Below, in pieces: positions 45,463 through 55,042 of a stretch of DNA of 64,000 nt (positions within the stretch are counted from its first letter, which is position 1; each line of letters starts with the position of its first letter). The DNA comes from Bradyrhizobium sp. 170. GTDB lineage: Bacteria > Pseudomonadota > Alphaproteobacteria > Rhizobiales > Xanthobacteraceae. Location: contig NZ_CP064703.1 in NCBI RefSeq assembly GCF_023101085.1, forward strand, positions 2,604,001-2,668,000. The letters are read 5' to 3'. The translations under genes and the position numbers were made by a program. The notes below the pieces were generated by a model. It made no database searches. It saw nothing but the letters and a program-made list of their open reading frames with translations, and had not been told where the DNA came from.

Positions 45463-46155
45463 ATGAGCATTGAACTCTCTGAACGCGAGACAGTGTCCTT
45501 CGCAAGGGACGGCGCGTTGCGCATCCGCGCGGCGCTCGACGCATCGGATTTGCAGGGGCTGGAGGATGCGGTCGCGAATCTGCCGCCGGACCAGGCCGGC
45601 ATCAGGCTTTACGGGATTCCTGCTCTTCGGTCGTTTCTTGCATCACCAGGCGCGATCTGGAAGGTAGCGGCCTCGGCCCTCGGCGACGCCGCCCGTCCCG
45701 TCCGGGCAATCCTCTTTGACAAGACCGCCGCGACAAATTGGGGACTCCCCTGGCATCAGGATCGAACGATCGTGGTCGCCCGGCGGGTGGAGGTCGAGGG
45801 CTTTGGCCCGTGGACCGTCAAGAGCGGTCTGCTTCACGTGGCGCCACCGTTTGATCTGTTGGCCGGCATGGTGACGCTCCGCGTTCATTTGGACCCGGTG
45901 CCTGAGATGAATGCACCGCTTCTGATCGCTCCCGGATCACATCGACTGGGACAAATTCCGGAAGGCGAACTGAGGTCGGTTGTTCAACGGTGCGGGACCG
46001 CCACTTGCCTTGCCGACGCTGGAGACATCTGGCTCTATTCGACGCCGATCCTTCACGGCTCGGAAGCGGCGCGCGATCCTGCTCACCGAAGAGTTTTGCA
46101 AGTCGACTTCGCGGCCGGCGAACTTCCCGGAGGGCTGACGTGGCTCGGAGTTTGA
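45463..46155 (+). CDS. Phytanoyl-CoA dioxygenase (PhyH) family protein
   Basis: A 230-aa 2-oxoglutarate/Fe(II) oxygenase fold. The facial triad appears as H98-x-D100 in LPWHQDRT and H198 in TPILHGSEA, with HRRVLQVDFA holding the 2-oxoglutarate Arg. It probably hydroxylates a small molecule; the substrate is unknown. A 19-base tandem duplication (GAGCATTGAACTCTCTGA, twice) covers the start region, so a TTG at 45451 or the ATG at 45463 are both possible; the ATG is preferred. A fragment of a different gene follows its stop immediately. Confidence 0.85.
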   Translation: MSIELSERETVSFARDGALRIRAALDASDLQGLEDAVANLPPDQAGIRLYGIPALRSFLASPGAIWKVAASALGDAARPVRAILFDKTAATNWGLPWHQDRTIVVARRVEVEGFGPWTVKSGLLHVAPPFDLLAGMVTLRVHLDPVPEMNAPLLIAPGSHRLGQIPEGELRSVVQRCGTATCLADAGDIWLYSTPILHGSEAARDPAHRRVLQVDFAAGELPGGLTWLGV

Positions 46156-46222
46156 GGCGCTGCCGCCGTTCCTGGAGCCGCGAAGGGCGGCGATCGAGGC
46201 GGGACTGAAGCCGATCGGGTGA
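46154..46222 (+). pseudogene. 3' remnant of a second ring-cleaving dioxygenase gene
   Basis: The frame GAG-GCG-CTG... encodes [20 protein letters not shown], then IG and TGA at 46220-46222. This matches the last 22 residues of the dioxygenase ending at 45019 ([22 protein letters not shown]), with several synonymous base differences, so it is an older, diverged copy. No upstream part of that gene is left: the sequence before it is the PhyH-type gene, whose stop overlaps the first codon of the remnant. It marks the site of a past replacement or deletion. Confidence 0.8.
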
Positions 46223-47260
46223 GGAAGATGCCGCCCTCGAGCTTTGAAGCGTTGTCTCTTTATGACGCTCCCGCCGTTTATGGCGATTGGTCTGTCGCCT
46301 GGGCCTGAGGGATCAAACGAGATCAAACGTGGTAAATCGCGAAGCTAACGAATGATGCGCGTGGTCACCCTGAAATATTCGATCTTCGATCGACCAGCAT
46401 GCACGCCCGTGTTCTTACGGGGTCCCGACTGAGTACTCCTTTTGGGCCGTTGCCACGACCGAGATTCCTAGCGAGCATCGCGAAGTACGAGAAGCAGGGA
46501 CTACGCGATCGCTGATCCTACAATTGAACGGACCGCCGACGCGGCGATGCGCACAGCGTTTTTCCCAACCGGACTGTGATTTTTACGATGATCCAGTGTG
46601 CGAACTCCATTATTTCGAGCTCTTCATGACCTTATGCCGCGGGCGACCGTTGGGTTCGATCTCTCAAGAGACGTTACCAGAACAAGAAAAGTTATTGGAG
46701 AATCAACAAGCCGTGCGCGGTCGTCAGAAGGCTGAGCATGTAAAGGGCAGGAGTTATTGCGTCGGAGTCTTTTCACAATAGTCCAGAGTTTCTTCTGTTG
46801 GCATTCGCGTAGGCGCTGAACGAGCGCTCATTGCCGGGCTCTCTTGTGAGTTGCTCCTCGAATGCGATCGCACCTGCTCTGCGTCAGCAGAGTGGAGTGT
46901 GCTGTGAGCCGCGTTCTATTTGCCTCGAAGTCTTTACTAACCGCCGGCTGGATCGAAATTGAATCTGGCCTCCAGGAGATTTCGAATTCATCTCGGCCAT
47001 CGGATGTTCCGATCGAGCCGTCCGTGACACTTGCGACTGATCCGCCGGGTACAGCGGATCCACTGATCAATTCACGATGTCTGCTTTTCTCGCCGATCGA
47101 CGGCGCACCTTCGCTATCCCCTCATCAAGACAGCACGGTAGAATTCTGGACGGCCAGCAAGGCGTCCGCTCCATGGTTGTTCGAATCTGACGCGTCGCTC
47201 AACCGCGTTCGGGTTGCTTCCAAGTAACATTTGTATTTTACGAGTTGCGAGGTCGAAGAC
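46223..47260. other. 1-kb intergenic stretch upstream of the giant adhesin
   Basis: No gene is supported. The stretch is noticeably less GC-rich than its surroundings. Frames at 46524-46781 and 46862-47227 are open but have no Shine-Dalgarno, no protein-like composition and match nothing I know. The final bases CGAGTTGCGAGGTCGAAGAC contain the GAGG site used by the adhesin ATG at 47261. A long upstream region fits a regulated adhesin promoter. Confidence 0.45.
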
Positions 47261-50200
47261 ATGGCTACTCAGACAACCGACGGCGGCAGCACCACTTCGT
47301 TCTCTAATACACCGCAGGCGAAGGACGATATTTTTACGAGCGGGGTCACCGCCGCCGGCGTATCCATTTCGCTGACGGAAGATAACCTTCAGCCTGTCGT
47401 TTTCGATGTCATGGGAAATGACCTTGGAGGCAATGCCAAGACACTCTTTTCCATCGACAACGGGATTAATAACAGCGGCGCCATGAGCGGCTATAGCGCG
47501 GCTGATTTGCTGACGCAGGATACCGCGCGCGCCGAAGTCACCAGCACCGATACAAGCGTGAAAGGCGCCAAGATTTGGATCACGGCTGATGGTAAGGTTG
47601 GGTATGACGCGTCAACGTTGAGCGCTCAAATCGCCGCCTTGTCGGCAGGGGAGTTTTTCACAGACTCATTCATCTACGCTATCCGACTTGGCAATGGTAC
47701 GCTGAGCTGGGCCACCGCGACGGTGAGAATCGCCGGGGTTAACGATGGCCCCGTTGCGGTAGCCGACACAAATGCGGTGAAGGAAGACAGCGCGCCGACC
47801 GCAGTCAGCGGCAACGTGCTCACCAACGATACCGACGTCGACACGCATGACACCCATAGCGTCACGGCAGTCAACGGCTCTGCCGCCAAGGTCGGTGCTG
47901 ATGTGGCCGGCACCTACGGCACGCTGCACCTCAATTCCGATGGCACGTACATTTATACGCTCTACAACGGCCAGGCCAATGTGCAGGCGTTAGCGGCAGG
48001 TCAGCAGGTTTACGACACTTTCAGTTACACTAATTCTGACAATCATGGCGGGTCGAGCGCCGGCAATCTGACCATCACGGTTACCGGCACCAACGACATC
48101 GCCGTGATCAGCGGCGTCGCCACCGGCGGCGTCACCGAAGACGTCGGCGTCGTCGCCGGCAACCTCGCCACCAGCGGCGCGCTCAGCATCGCCGACGCCG
48201 ACCAGGGCCAGGCCAACTTCACCGCCCAGGCCGGCACCGCCGGCAGCAACGGCTACGGCAGCTTCACGCTCGATGCCGCCGGCAACTGGAGCTACAGCGC
48301 CGACGACAGCCAGACCGCGGTCCAGCAGCTCGGCGCCGGCCAGTCGATCACCGATTCCTTTACCGCCGTCTCCTCCGACGGCTCCGCCAGCCAGCTCGTC
48401 ACCGTCACCATCACCGGCACCAACGACATCGCCGTGATCAGCGGCGTCGCCACCGGCGGCGTCACCGAAGACGTCGGCGTCGTCGCCGGCAACCTCGCCA
48501 CCAGCGGCGCGCTCAGCATCGCCGACGCCGACCAGGGCCAGGCCAACTTCACCGCCCAGGCCGGCACCGCCGGCAGCAACGGCTACGGCAGCTTCACGCT
48601 CGATGCCGCCGGCAACTGGAGCTACAGCGCCGACGACAGCCAGACCGCGGTCCAGCAGCTCGGCGCCGGCCAGTCGATCACCGATTCCTTTACCGCCGTC
48701 TCCTCCGACGGCTCCGCCAGCCAGCTCGTCACCGTCACCATCACCGGCACCAACGACATCGCCGTGATCAGCGGCGTCGCCACCGGCGGCGTGACCGAAG
48801 ACGTCGGCGTCGTCGCCGGCAACCTCGCCACCAGCGGCGCGCTCAGCATTGCCGACGCCGACCAGGGCCAGGCCAACTTCACCGCCCAGGCCGGCACCGC
48901 CGGCAGCAACGGCTATGGCAGCTTCACGCTCGATGCCGCCGGCAACTGGAGCTACAGCGCCGACGACAGCCAGACCGCGATCCAGCAGCTCGGCGCCGGC
49001 CAGTCGATCACCGATAGCTTCACCGCCGTCTCCTCCGACGGCTCCGCCAGCCAGCTCGTCACCGTCACCATCACCGGCACCAACGACATCGCCGTGATCA
49101 GCGGCGTTGCCACCGGCGGCGTGACCGAAGACGTCGGCGTCGTCGCCGGCAACCTCGCCACCAGCGGCGCGCTCAGCATTGCCGACGCCGACCAGGGCCA
49201 GGCCAACTTCACCGCCCAGGCCGGCACCGCCGGCAGCAACGGCTATGGCAGCTTCACGCTCGATGCCGCCGGCAACTGGAGCTACAGCGCCGACGACAGC
49301 CAGACCGCGATCCAGCAGCTCGGCGCCGGCCAGTCGATCACCGATAGCTTCACCGCCGTCTCCTCCGACGGCTCCGCCAGCCAGCTCGTCACCGTCACCA
49401 TCACCGGCACCAACGACATCGCCGTGATCAGCGGCGTTGCCACCGGCGGCGTGACCGAAGACGTCGGCGTCGTCGCCGGCAACCTCGCCACCAGCGGCGC
49501 GCTCAGCATTGCCGACGCCGACCAGGGCCAGGCCAACTTCACCGCCCAGGCCGGCACCGCCGGCAGCAACGGCTATGGCAGCTTCACGCTCGATGCCGCC
49601 GGCAACTGGAGCTACAGCGCCGACGACAGCCAGACCGCGATCCAGCAGCTCGGCGCCGGCCAGTCGATCACCGATAGCTTCACCGCCGTCTCCTCCGACG
49701 GCTCCGCCAGCCAGCTCGTCACCGTCACCATCACCGGCACCAACGACATCGCCGTGATCAGCGGCGTTGCCACCGGCGGCGTGACCGAAGACGTCGGCGT
49801 CGTCGCCGGCAACCTCGCCACCAGCGGCGCGCTCAGCATCGCCGACGCCGACCAGGGCCAGGCCAACTTCACCGCCCAGGCCGGCACCGCCGGCAGCAAC
49901 GGCTACGGCAGCTTCACGCTCGATGCCGCCGGCAACTGGAGCTACAGCGCCGACGACAGCCAGACCGCGGTCCAGCAGCTCGGCGCCGGCCAGTCGATCA
50001 CCGATTCCTTTACCGCCGTCTCCTCCGACGGCTCCGCCAGCCAGCTCGTCACCGTCACCATCACCGGCACCAACGACATCGCCGTGATCAGCGGCGTCGC
50101 CACCGGCGGCGTCACCGAAGACGTCGGCGTCGTCGCCGGCAACCTCGCCACCAGCGGCGCGCTCAGCATCGCCGACGCCGACCAGGGCCAGGCCAACTTC

Positions 50201-53200
50201 ACCGCCCAGGCCGGCACCGCCGGCAGCAACGGCTATGGCAGCTTCACGCTCGATGCCGCCGGCAACTGGAGCTACAGCGCCGACGACAGCCAGACCGCGA
50301 TCCAGCAGCTCGGCGCCGGCCAGTCGATCACCGATTCCTTTACCGCCGTCTCCTCCGACGGCTCCGCCAGCCAGCTCGTCACCGTCACCATCACCGGCAC
50401 CAACGACATCGCCGTGATCAGCGGCGTCGCCACCGGCGGCGTGACCGAAGACGTCGGCGTCGTCGCCGGCAACCTCGCCACCAGCGGCGCGCTCAGCATT
50501 GCCGACGCCGACCAGGGCCAGGCCAACTTCACCGCCCAGGCCGGCACCGCCGGCAGCAACGGCTATGGCAGCTTCACGCTCGATGCCGCCGGCAACTGGA
50601 GCTACAGCGCCGACGACAGCCAGACCGCGATCCAGCAGCTCGGCGCCGGCCAGTCGATCACCGATTCCTTTACCGCCGTCTCGTCCGACGGCTCCGCCAG
50701 CCAGCTCGTCACCGTCACCATCACCGGCACCAACGACATCGCCGTGATCAGCGGCGTCGCCACCGGCGGCGTCACCGAAGACGTCGGCGTCGTCGCCGGC
50801 AACCTCGCCACCAGCGGCGCGCTCAGCATCGCCGACGCCGACCAGGGCCAGGCCAACTTCACCGCCCAGGCCGGCACCGCCGGCAGCAACGGCTATGGCA
50901 GCTTCACGCTCGATGCCGCCGGCAACTGGAGCTACAGCGCCGACGACAGCCAGACCGCGATCCAGCAGCTCGGCGCCGGCCAGTCGATCACCGATAGCTT
51001 CACCGCCGTCTCCTCCGACGGCTCCGCCAGCCAGCTCGTCACCGTCACCATCACCGGCACCAACGACATCGCCGTGATCAGCGGCGTCGCCACCGGCGGC
51101 GTCACCGAAGACGTCGGCGTCGTCGCCGGCAACCTCGCCACCAGCGGCGCGCTCAGCATCGCCGACGCCGACCAGGGCCAGGCCAACTTCACCGCCCAGG
51201 CCGGCACCGCCGGCAGCAACGGCTATGGCAGCTTCACGCTCGATGCCGCCGGCAACTGGAGCTACAGCGCCGACGACAGCCAGACCGCGATCCAGCAGCT
51301 CGGCGCCGGCCAGTCGATCACCGATAGCTTCACCGCCGTCTCCTCCGACGGCTCCGCCAGCCAGCTCGTCACCGTCACCATCACCGGCACCAACGACATC
51401 GCCGTGATCAGCGGCGTCGCCACCGGCGGCGTCACCGAAGACGTCGGCGTCGTCGCCGGCAACCTCGCCACCAGCGGCGCGCTCAGCATCGCCGACGCCG
51501 ACCAGGGCCAGGCCAACTTCACCGCCCAGGCCGGCACCGCCGGCAGCAACGGCTATGGCAGCTTCACGCTCGATGCCGCCGGCAACTGGAGCTACAGCGC
51601 CGACGACAGCCAGACCGCGATCCAGCAGCTCGGCGCCGGCCAGTCGATCACCGATTCCTTTACCGCCGTCTCGTCCGACGGCTCCGCCAGCCAGCTCGTC
51701 ACCGTCACCATCACCGGCACCAACGACATCGCCGTGATCAGCGGCGTCGCCACCGGCGGCGTCACCGAAGACGTCGGCGTCGTCGCCGGCAACCTCGCCA
51801 CCAGCGGCGCGCTCAGCATCGCCGACGCCGACCAGGGCCAGGCCAACTTCACCGCCCAGGCCGGCACCGCCGGCAGCAACGGCTACGGCAGCTTCACGCT
51901 CGATGCCGCCGGCAACTGGAGCTACAGCGCCGACGACAGCCAGACCGCGATCCAGCAGCTCGGCGCCGGCCAGTCGATCACCGATTCCTTTACCGCCGTC
52001 TCCTCCGACGGCTCCGCCAGCCAGCTCGTCACCGTCACCATCACCGGCACCAACGACATCGCCGTGATCAGCGGCGTCGCCACCGGCGGCGTCACCGAAG
52101 ACGTCGGCGTCGTCGCCGGCAACCTCGCCACCAGCGGCGCGCTCAGCATCGCCGACGCCGACCAGGGCCAGGCCAACTTCACCGCCCAGGCCGGCACCGC
52201 CGGCAGCAACGGCTATGGCAGCTTCACGCTCGATGCCGCCGGCAACTGGAGCTACAGCGCCGACGACAGCCAGACCGCGATCCAGCAGCTCGGCGCCGGC
52301 CAGTCGATCACCGATTCCTTTACCGCCGTCTCCTCCGACGGCTCCGCCAGCCAGCTCGTCACCGTCACCATCACCGGCACCAACGACATCGCCGTGATCA
52401 GCGGCGTCGCCACCGGCGGCGTCACCGAAGACGTCGACGTCGTCGCCGGCAACATCTCAACCAGCGGCGCGCTCAGCATCGCCGACGCCGACCAGGGCCA
52501 GGCCAACTTCACCGCCCAGGCCGGCACCGCCGGCAGCAACGGCTACGGCAGCTTCACGCTCGATGCCGCCGGCAACTGGAGCTACAGCGCCGACGACAGC
52601 CAGACCGCGGTCCAGCAGCTCGGCGCCGGCCAGTCGATCACCGATTCCTTTACCGCCGTCTCGTCCGACGGCTCCGCCAGCCAGCTCGTCACCGTCACCA
52701 TCACCGGCACCAACGACATCCCGGTTGCGGTCAATGACAGCACCTCGGTGAACGAAGATGCCACCACGGCTAACCTGCGGTCCCTCCTGTTGTCGAACGA
52801 CACGGATCCGGATAGTGGCGAGACCGCGACCCTGAAGATCACCGGCGTGACGCAGGGCGCCAAGGGCACGGTGGTTCTCAGCGACAGTGGTACGGCGTTC
52901 AACTTCAGCGACGACGTCTTGACCTACTCAGCCGACGGCAACGTGTTGGATGCACTGGCGGTGGGTCAAAGCACGACCGACACCTTCACCTACACAATAA
53001 CCGACGCCCAAGGCGCCACCAATACCGCCACTGCGACGGTGACCATCACCGGCACCAACGACACCCCGGTTGCGGTCAATGACAGCACCTCGGTGAACGA
53101 AGATGCCACCACGGCTAACCTGCGGTCCCTCCTGTTGTCGAACGACACGGATCCGGATAGTGGCGAGACCGCGACCCTGAAGATCACCGGCGTGACGCAG

Positions 53201-54223
53201 GGCGCCAAGGGCACGGTGGTTCTCAACAACAACGGTACGCCATTCGACTTTAGTGACGACACCGTGACCTACACGGCCGATGGCAACGTGTTGGATGCGT
53301 TGGCGGTAGGTCAGAGCACCACCGACAGCTTCACCTACACAGTAACCGACGCCCAAGGCGCCACCAATACCGCCACCGTGATGGTGACCATCAACGGCGT
53401 CAACGATGCGGCGAACGACTTGATCTTCTCCTACACAGGTGCCTCAGGAAATTCGTTGCCGAGCGGCGCCTTTGGGCAGATTTCGGTCGTCGACCCGGAT
53501 GGCGGCGCCCAGCCATATTCGTTCTCAGCCACCGGTCTTAGCGCAACGACTCTTGCGGGGGGAGTGGCGACTAACTTTGCCGGTGACCTTACAGTGAGTT
53601 CGTCTGGTGTCATCAGCGCCAGCAACCTGGACGACAATCGCGTGTATGAACTGTCCGTGCAAGTAACCCAGGGTACGAGCACTTTCACCGAGACCTTCAG
53701 CGTTATCACGGGCACGAACGCGAGCGACACCGTTACCGGCAGTGCCGCTGTCGGCGATGATGTAATCTTTGCGCAAGGCGCTGGCGACATCATCCTGGCA
53801 GGTTCCGGAGACGATACTGTGTTTGGTCAATCGAACGATGACCAAATCCACGGTGGCGCTGGCAATGACACGTTATACGGCGCAAACGGCAATGACTCAT
53901 TTTTCTTTGACACTGCACTCGACCAAACAACTAATGTGGACACGATCAAGGATTTCAACGCCAACTCAGCGGACCAGATACATCTAGAGAACTCAATCTT
54001 CACCGCGCTGTCCGCCACAGGCGTCCTGAATGCAACCAACTTCAACGCAAGCGCTGGTGGCAACGCTGCGGATGGGAACGATTTCGTTCTGTACGATACC
54101 AGCAACGGCAATCTCTACTACGACGCCGACGGCAACGGCTCGGGTAACAAAGTCCTGGTTGCCAAGATCGATCCTACAGGGGTAAGCGGCACGGTGAATG
54201 CTGCGGACTTCCTCATTATCTAA
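47261..54223 (+). CDS. Giant VCBS-repeat RTX adhesin, type I secreted
   Basis: A 2320-aa secreted repeat protein. Order: an N-terminal region without a Sec signal (1-170); one VCBS domain (about 170-276); 14 near-identical 110-aa VCBS repeats (278-1817); two further 115-aa repeats beginning PVAVNDSTSVNED; a cadherin/Ig-like domain (about 2050-2150); RTX calcium-binding nonapeptides such as GGAGNDTLYGANGNDSFFF (about 2155-2217); and a C-terminal secretion tail with NVDTIKDFNANSADQIHL and LYYDADGNGSGNK. This layout marks a type I-secreted, calcium-stiffened adhesin involved in biofilm or host attachment. No ABC exporter, membrane-fusion protein or LapG/LapD system lies in the window. The ATG at 47261 follows GAGG; the 10-codon extension upstream is rejected. 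Confidence 0.93.
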   Translation: MATQTTDGGSTTSFSNTPQAKDDIFTSGVTAAGVSISLTEDNLQPVVFDVMGNDLGGNAKTLFSIDNGINNSGAMSGYSAADLLTQDTARAEVTSTDTSVKGAKIWITADGKVGYDASTLSAQIAALSAGEFFTDSFIYAIRLGNGTLSWATATVRIAGVNDGPVAVADTNAVKEDSAPTAVSGNVLTNDTDVDTHDTHSVTAVNGSAAKVGADVAGTYGTLHLNSDGTYIYTLYNGQANVQALAAGQQVYDTFSYTNSDNHGGSSAGNLTITVTGTNDIAVISGVATGGVTEDVGVVAGNLATSGALSIADADQGQANFTAQAGTAGSNGYGSFTLDAAGNWSYSADDSQTAVQQLGAGQSITDSFTAVSSDGSASQLVTVTITGTNDIAVISGVATGGVTEDVGVVAGNLATSGALSIADADQGQANFTAQAGTAGSNGYGSFTLDAAGNWSYSADDSQTAVQQLGAGQSITDSFTAVSSDGSASQLVTVTITGTNDIAVISGVATGGVTEDVGVVAGNLATSGALSIADADQGQANFTAQAGTAGSNGYGSFTLDAAGNWSYSADDSQTAIQQLGAGQSITDSFTAVSSDGSASQLVTVTITGTNDIAVISGVATGGVTEDVGVVAGNLATSGALSIADADQGQANFTAQAGTAGSNGYGSFTLDAAGNWSYSADDSQTAIQQLGAGQSITDSFTAVSSDGSASQLVTVTITGTNDIAVISGVATGGVTEDVGVVAGNLATSGALSIADADQGQANFTAQAGTAGSNGYGSFTLDAAGNWSYSADDSQTAIQQLGAGQSITDSFTAVSSDGSASQLVTVTITGTNDIAVISGVATGGVTEDVGVVAGNLATSGALSIADADQGQANFTAQAGTAGSNGYGSFTLDAAGNWSYSADDSQTAVQQLGAGQSITDSFTAVSSDGSASQLVTVTITGTNDIAVISGVATGGVTEDVGVVAGNLATSGALSIADADQGQANFTAQAGTAGSNGYGSFTLDAAGNWSYSADDSQTAIQQLGAGQSITDSFTAVSSDGSASQLVTVTITGTNDIAVISGVATGGVTEDVGVVAGNLATSGALSIADADQGQANFTAQAGTAGSNGYGSFTLDAAGNWSYSADDSQTAIQQLGAGQSITDSFTAVSSDGSASQLVTVTITGTNDIAVISGVATGGVTEDVGVVAGNLATSGALSIADADQGQANFTAQAGTAGSNGYGSFTLDAAGNWSYSADDSQTAIQQLGAGQSITDSFTAVSSDGSASQLVTVTITGTNDIAVISGVATGGVTEDVGVVAGNLATSGALSIADADQGQANFTAQAGTAGSNGYGSFTLDAAGNWSYSADDSQTAIQQLGAGQSITDSFTAVSSDGSASQLVTVTITGTNDIAVISGVATGGVTEDVGVVAGNLATSGALSIADADQGQANFTAQAGTAGSNGYGSFTLDAAGNWSYSADDSQTAIQQLGAGQSITDSFTAVSSDGSASQLVTVTITGTNDIAVISGVATGGVTEDVGVVAGNLATSGALSIADADQGQANFTAQAGTAGSNGYGSFTLDAAGNWSYSADDSQTAIQQLGAGQSITDSFTAVSSDGSASQLVTVTITGTNDIAVISGVATGGVTEDVGVVAGNLATSGALSIADADQGQANFTAQAGTAGSNGYGSFTLDAAGNWSYSADDSQTAIQQLGAGQSITDSFTAVSSDGSASQLVTVTITGTNDIAVISGVATGGVTEDVDVVAGNISTSGALSIADADQGQANFTAQAGTAGSNGYGSFTLDAAGNWSYSADDSQTAVQQLGAGQSITDSFTAVSSDGSASQLVTVTITGTNDIPVAVNDSTSVNEDATTANLRSLLLSNDTDPDSGETATLKITGVTQGAKGTVVLSDSGTAFNFSDDVLTYSADGNVLDALAVGQSTTDTFTYTITDAQGATNTATATVTITGTNDTPVAVNDSTSVNEDATTANLRSLLLSNDTDPDSGETATLKITGVTQGAKGTVVLNNNGTPFDFSDDTVTYTADGNVLDALAVGQSTTDSFTYTVTDAQGATNTATVMVTINGVNDAANDLIFSYTGASGNSLPSGAFGQISVVDPDGGAQPYSFSATGLSATTLAGGVATNFAGDLTVSSSGVISASNLDDNRVYELSVQVTQGTSTFTETFSVITGTNASDTVTGSAAVGDDVIFAQGAGDIILAGSGDDTVFGQSNDDQIHGGAGNDTLYGANGNDSFFFDTALDQTTNVDTIKDFNANSADQIHLENSIFTALSATGVLNATNFNASAGGNAADGNDFVLYDTSNGNLYYDADGNGSGNKVLVAKIDPTGVSGTVNAADFLII
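48091..52710 (+). repeat. 14 tandem 330-bp repeats inside the adhesin gene
   Basis: Unit boundaries recur exactly every 330 bases from 48091 (each begins within ACCAACGACATC). Units differ at a handful of mostly synonymous sites: GTCACC/GTGACC, ATC/ATT, TAC/TAT, GATTCCTTT/GATAGCTTC, TCC/TCG, and GCGGTC/GCGATC (Val/Ile). The combinations shuffle between units: units 1 and 2, 4 and 5, and 9 and 10 are alike. The last unit (52381-52710) has two distinctive changes, GACGTCGACGTC and AACATCTCAACC. Confidence 0.95.
52721..53410 (+). repeat. Two 345-bp tandem repeats inside the adhesin gene
   Basis: A second repeat type, period 345 bases (115 aa), starts CCGGTTGCGGTCAATGACAG at 52721 and 53066. The first halves are identical, whereas the second halves have drifted (SDSGTAFNFSDDVLTY versus NNNGTPFDFSDDTVTY). 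Confidence 0.88.
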
Positions 54224-55042
54224 TCGCCTTGAGGCGAATGCATGTGGCTGGGCCGGCTCTTTGAGGCCGGTCTGACTGCTTTCTTGGCGGTGGATTGGGT
54301 CAGGGTGATTGCGGACTTCAAGCAGAGCGTGCTCAGTGTTCGTTCGTAGGCATCCGCAATCCCTGGACATTGCTCGAAAACGCCAATTTCGTAAGCGAAT
54401 TCAAAGCGATTTGCCCCGTCCAGTCCCTCGCGCAAAAACAATTTCCTTCTCGGTCACCCCAAATCAGCACTATCAATTCCGCCGTCTCATCCCTCACGAG
54501 GGGCGGATCGCGAGTCGTCACGGACGCGGGGTGGGATGCGGTGGACGCAGCAGCGTCAGGCGCGAGAAGTTGTTCGCAGGGCGGTTATCCGTGAGCGAGC
54601 ACGGCGCGCAGGACGTACGGCGCTGAAGCGTACGGCAAAACCGTGTGGTCCCGACACCCGTGGCTGGTGCCAAGCTGCCGGTGGCGAATTCGGTCCGACC
54701 GGATCGATTGTGCCATCAAGCCGGCAGCGATGGAGGCAAGACGAATTCGTCTCCAGGGAGAGCGCGGCATAAGCCGTCAAACCATTGCGCAGGGAATGCC
54801 GGAGTGCTCCGGCTGTACCTGTATGCTCGTGTGCGCACTTCCTCGTGCACATTGCACACGAGACCGCGGGTGCAGCAAGCACCCGGCATTCCCTGCTCCC
54901 TCATTTTAGAGGGAGGGAATTCCAGCAAACCTCGGGCGCAAATGCGCCGCGAGAAGGCGAGGTCATGTTTACGAACGTTGACGCAAACAAATTCACTATG
55001 CCCGGCAATGAACCGCGCCGGCGTGAGGTAGCTTGCGGCGCT
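54224..55042. other. Gene-free stretch, possible decayed dispersed element
   Basis: No gene is supported. From about 54560 to 54970 the text is unlike coding DNA and contains short palindromes (CCGGAGTGCTCCGG, GTGTGC...GCACAC, GAGGG...CCCTC). It resembles a long intergenic sequence I associate with bradyrhizobial genomes, but I cannot verify this here. The open frames within it point in all directions without start signals. Confidence 0.4.
54253..54270 (+). terminator. Weak hairpin after the adhesin
   Basis: CCGGCT pairs with GGCCGG (one G-T wobble) around TTTGA-like loop bases, then CTGACTGCTTTCTT. A smaller hairpin TCGCC-TTGA-GGCGA comes just before it. Candidate end of the adhesin transcript. 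Confidence 0.3.

Noticed and set aside
46524..46781. 85-codon open frame in the adhesin leader
   Set aside because: No start signal and no protein-like features; lies in a lower-GC gap.
46862..47227. 121-codon open frame just before the adhesin
   Set aside because: No Shine-Dalgarno, no recognisable motif, mixed composition and a position where an adhesin leader and promoter are expected. A real gene is not excluded.
48043..52539. Repeated minus-strand open frames of about 95 codons and +1-frame open frames inside the adhesin repeats
   Set aside because: They exist because the 330-bp repeat has a period divisible by three and a GC-rich third position; composition is not protein-like and there are no start signals. 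They are shadows of the adhesin.
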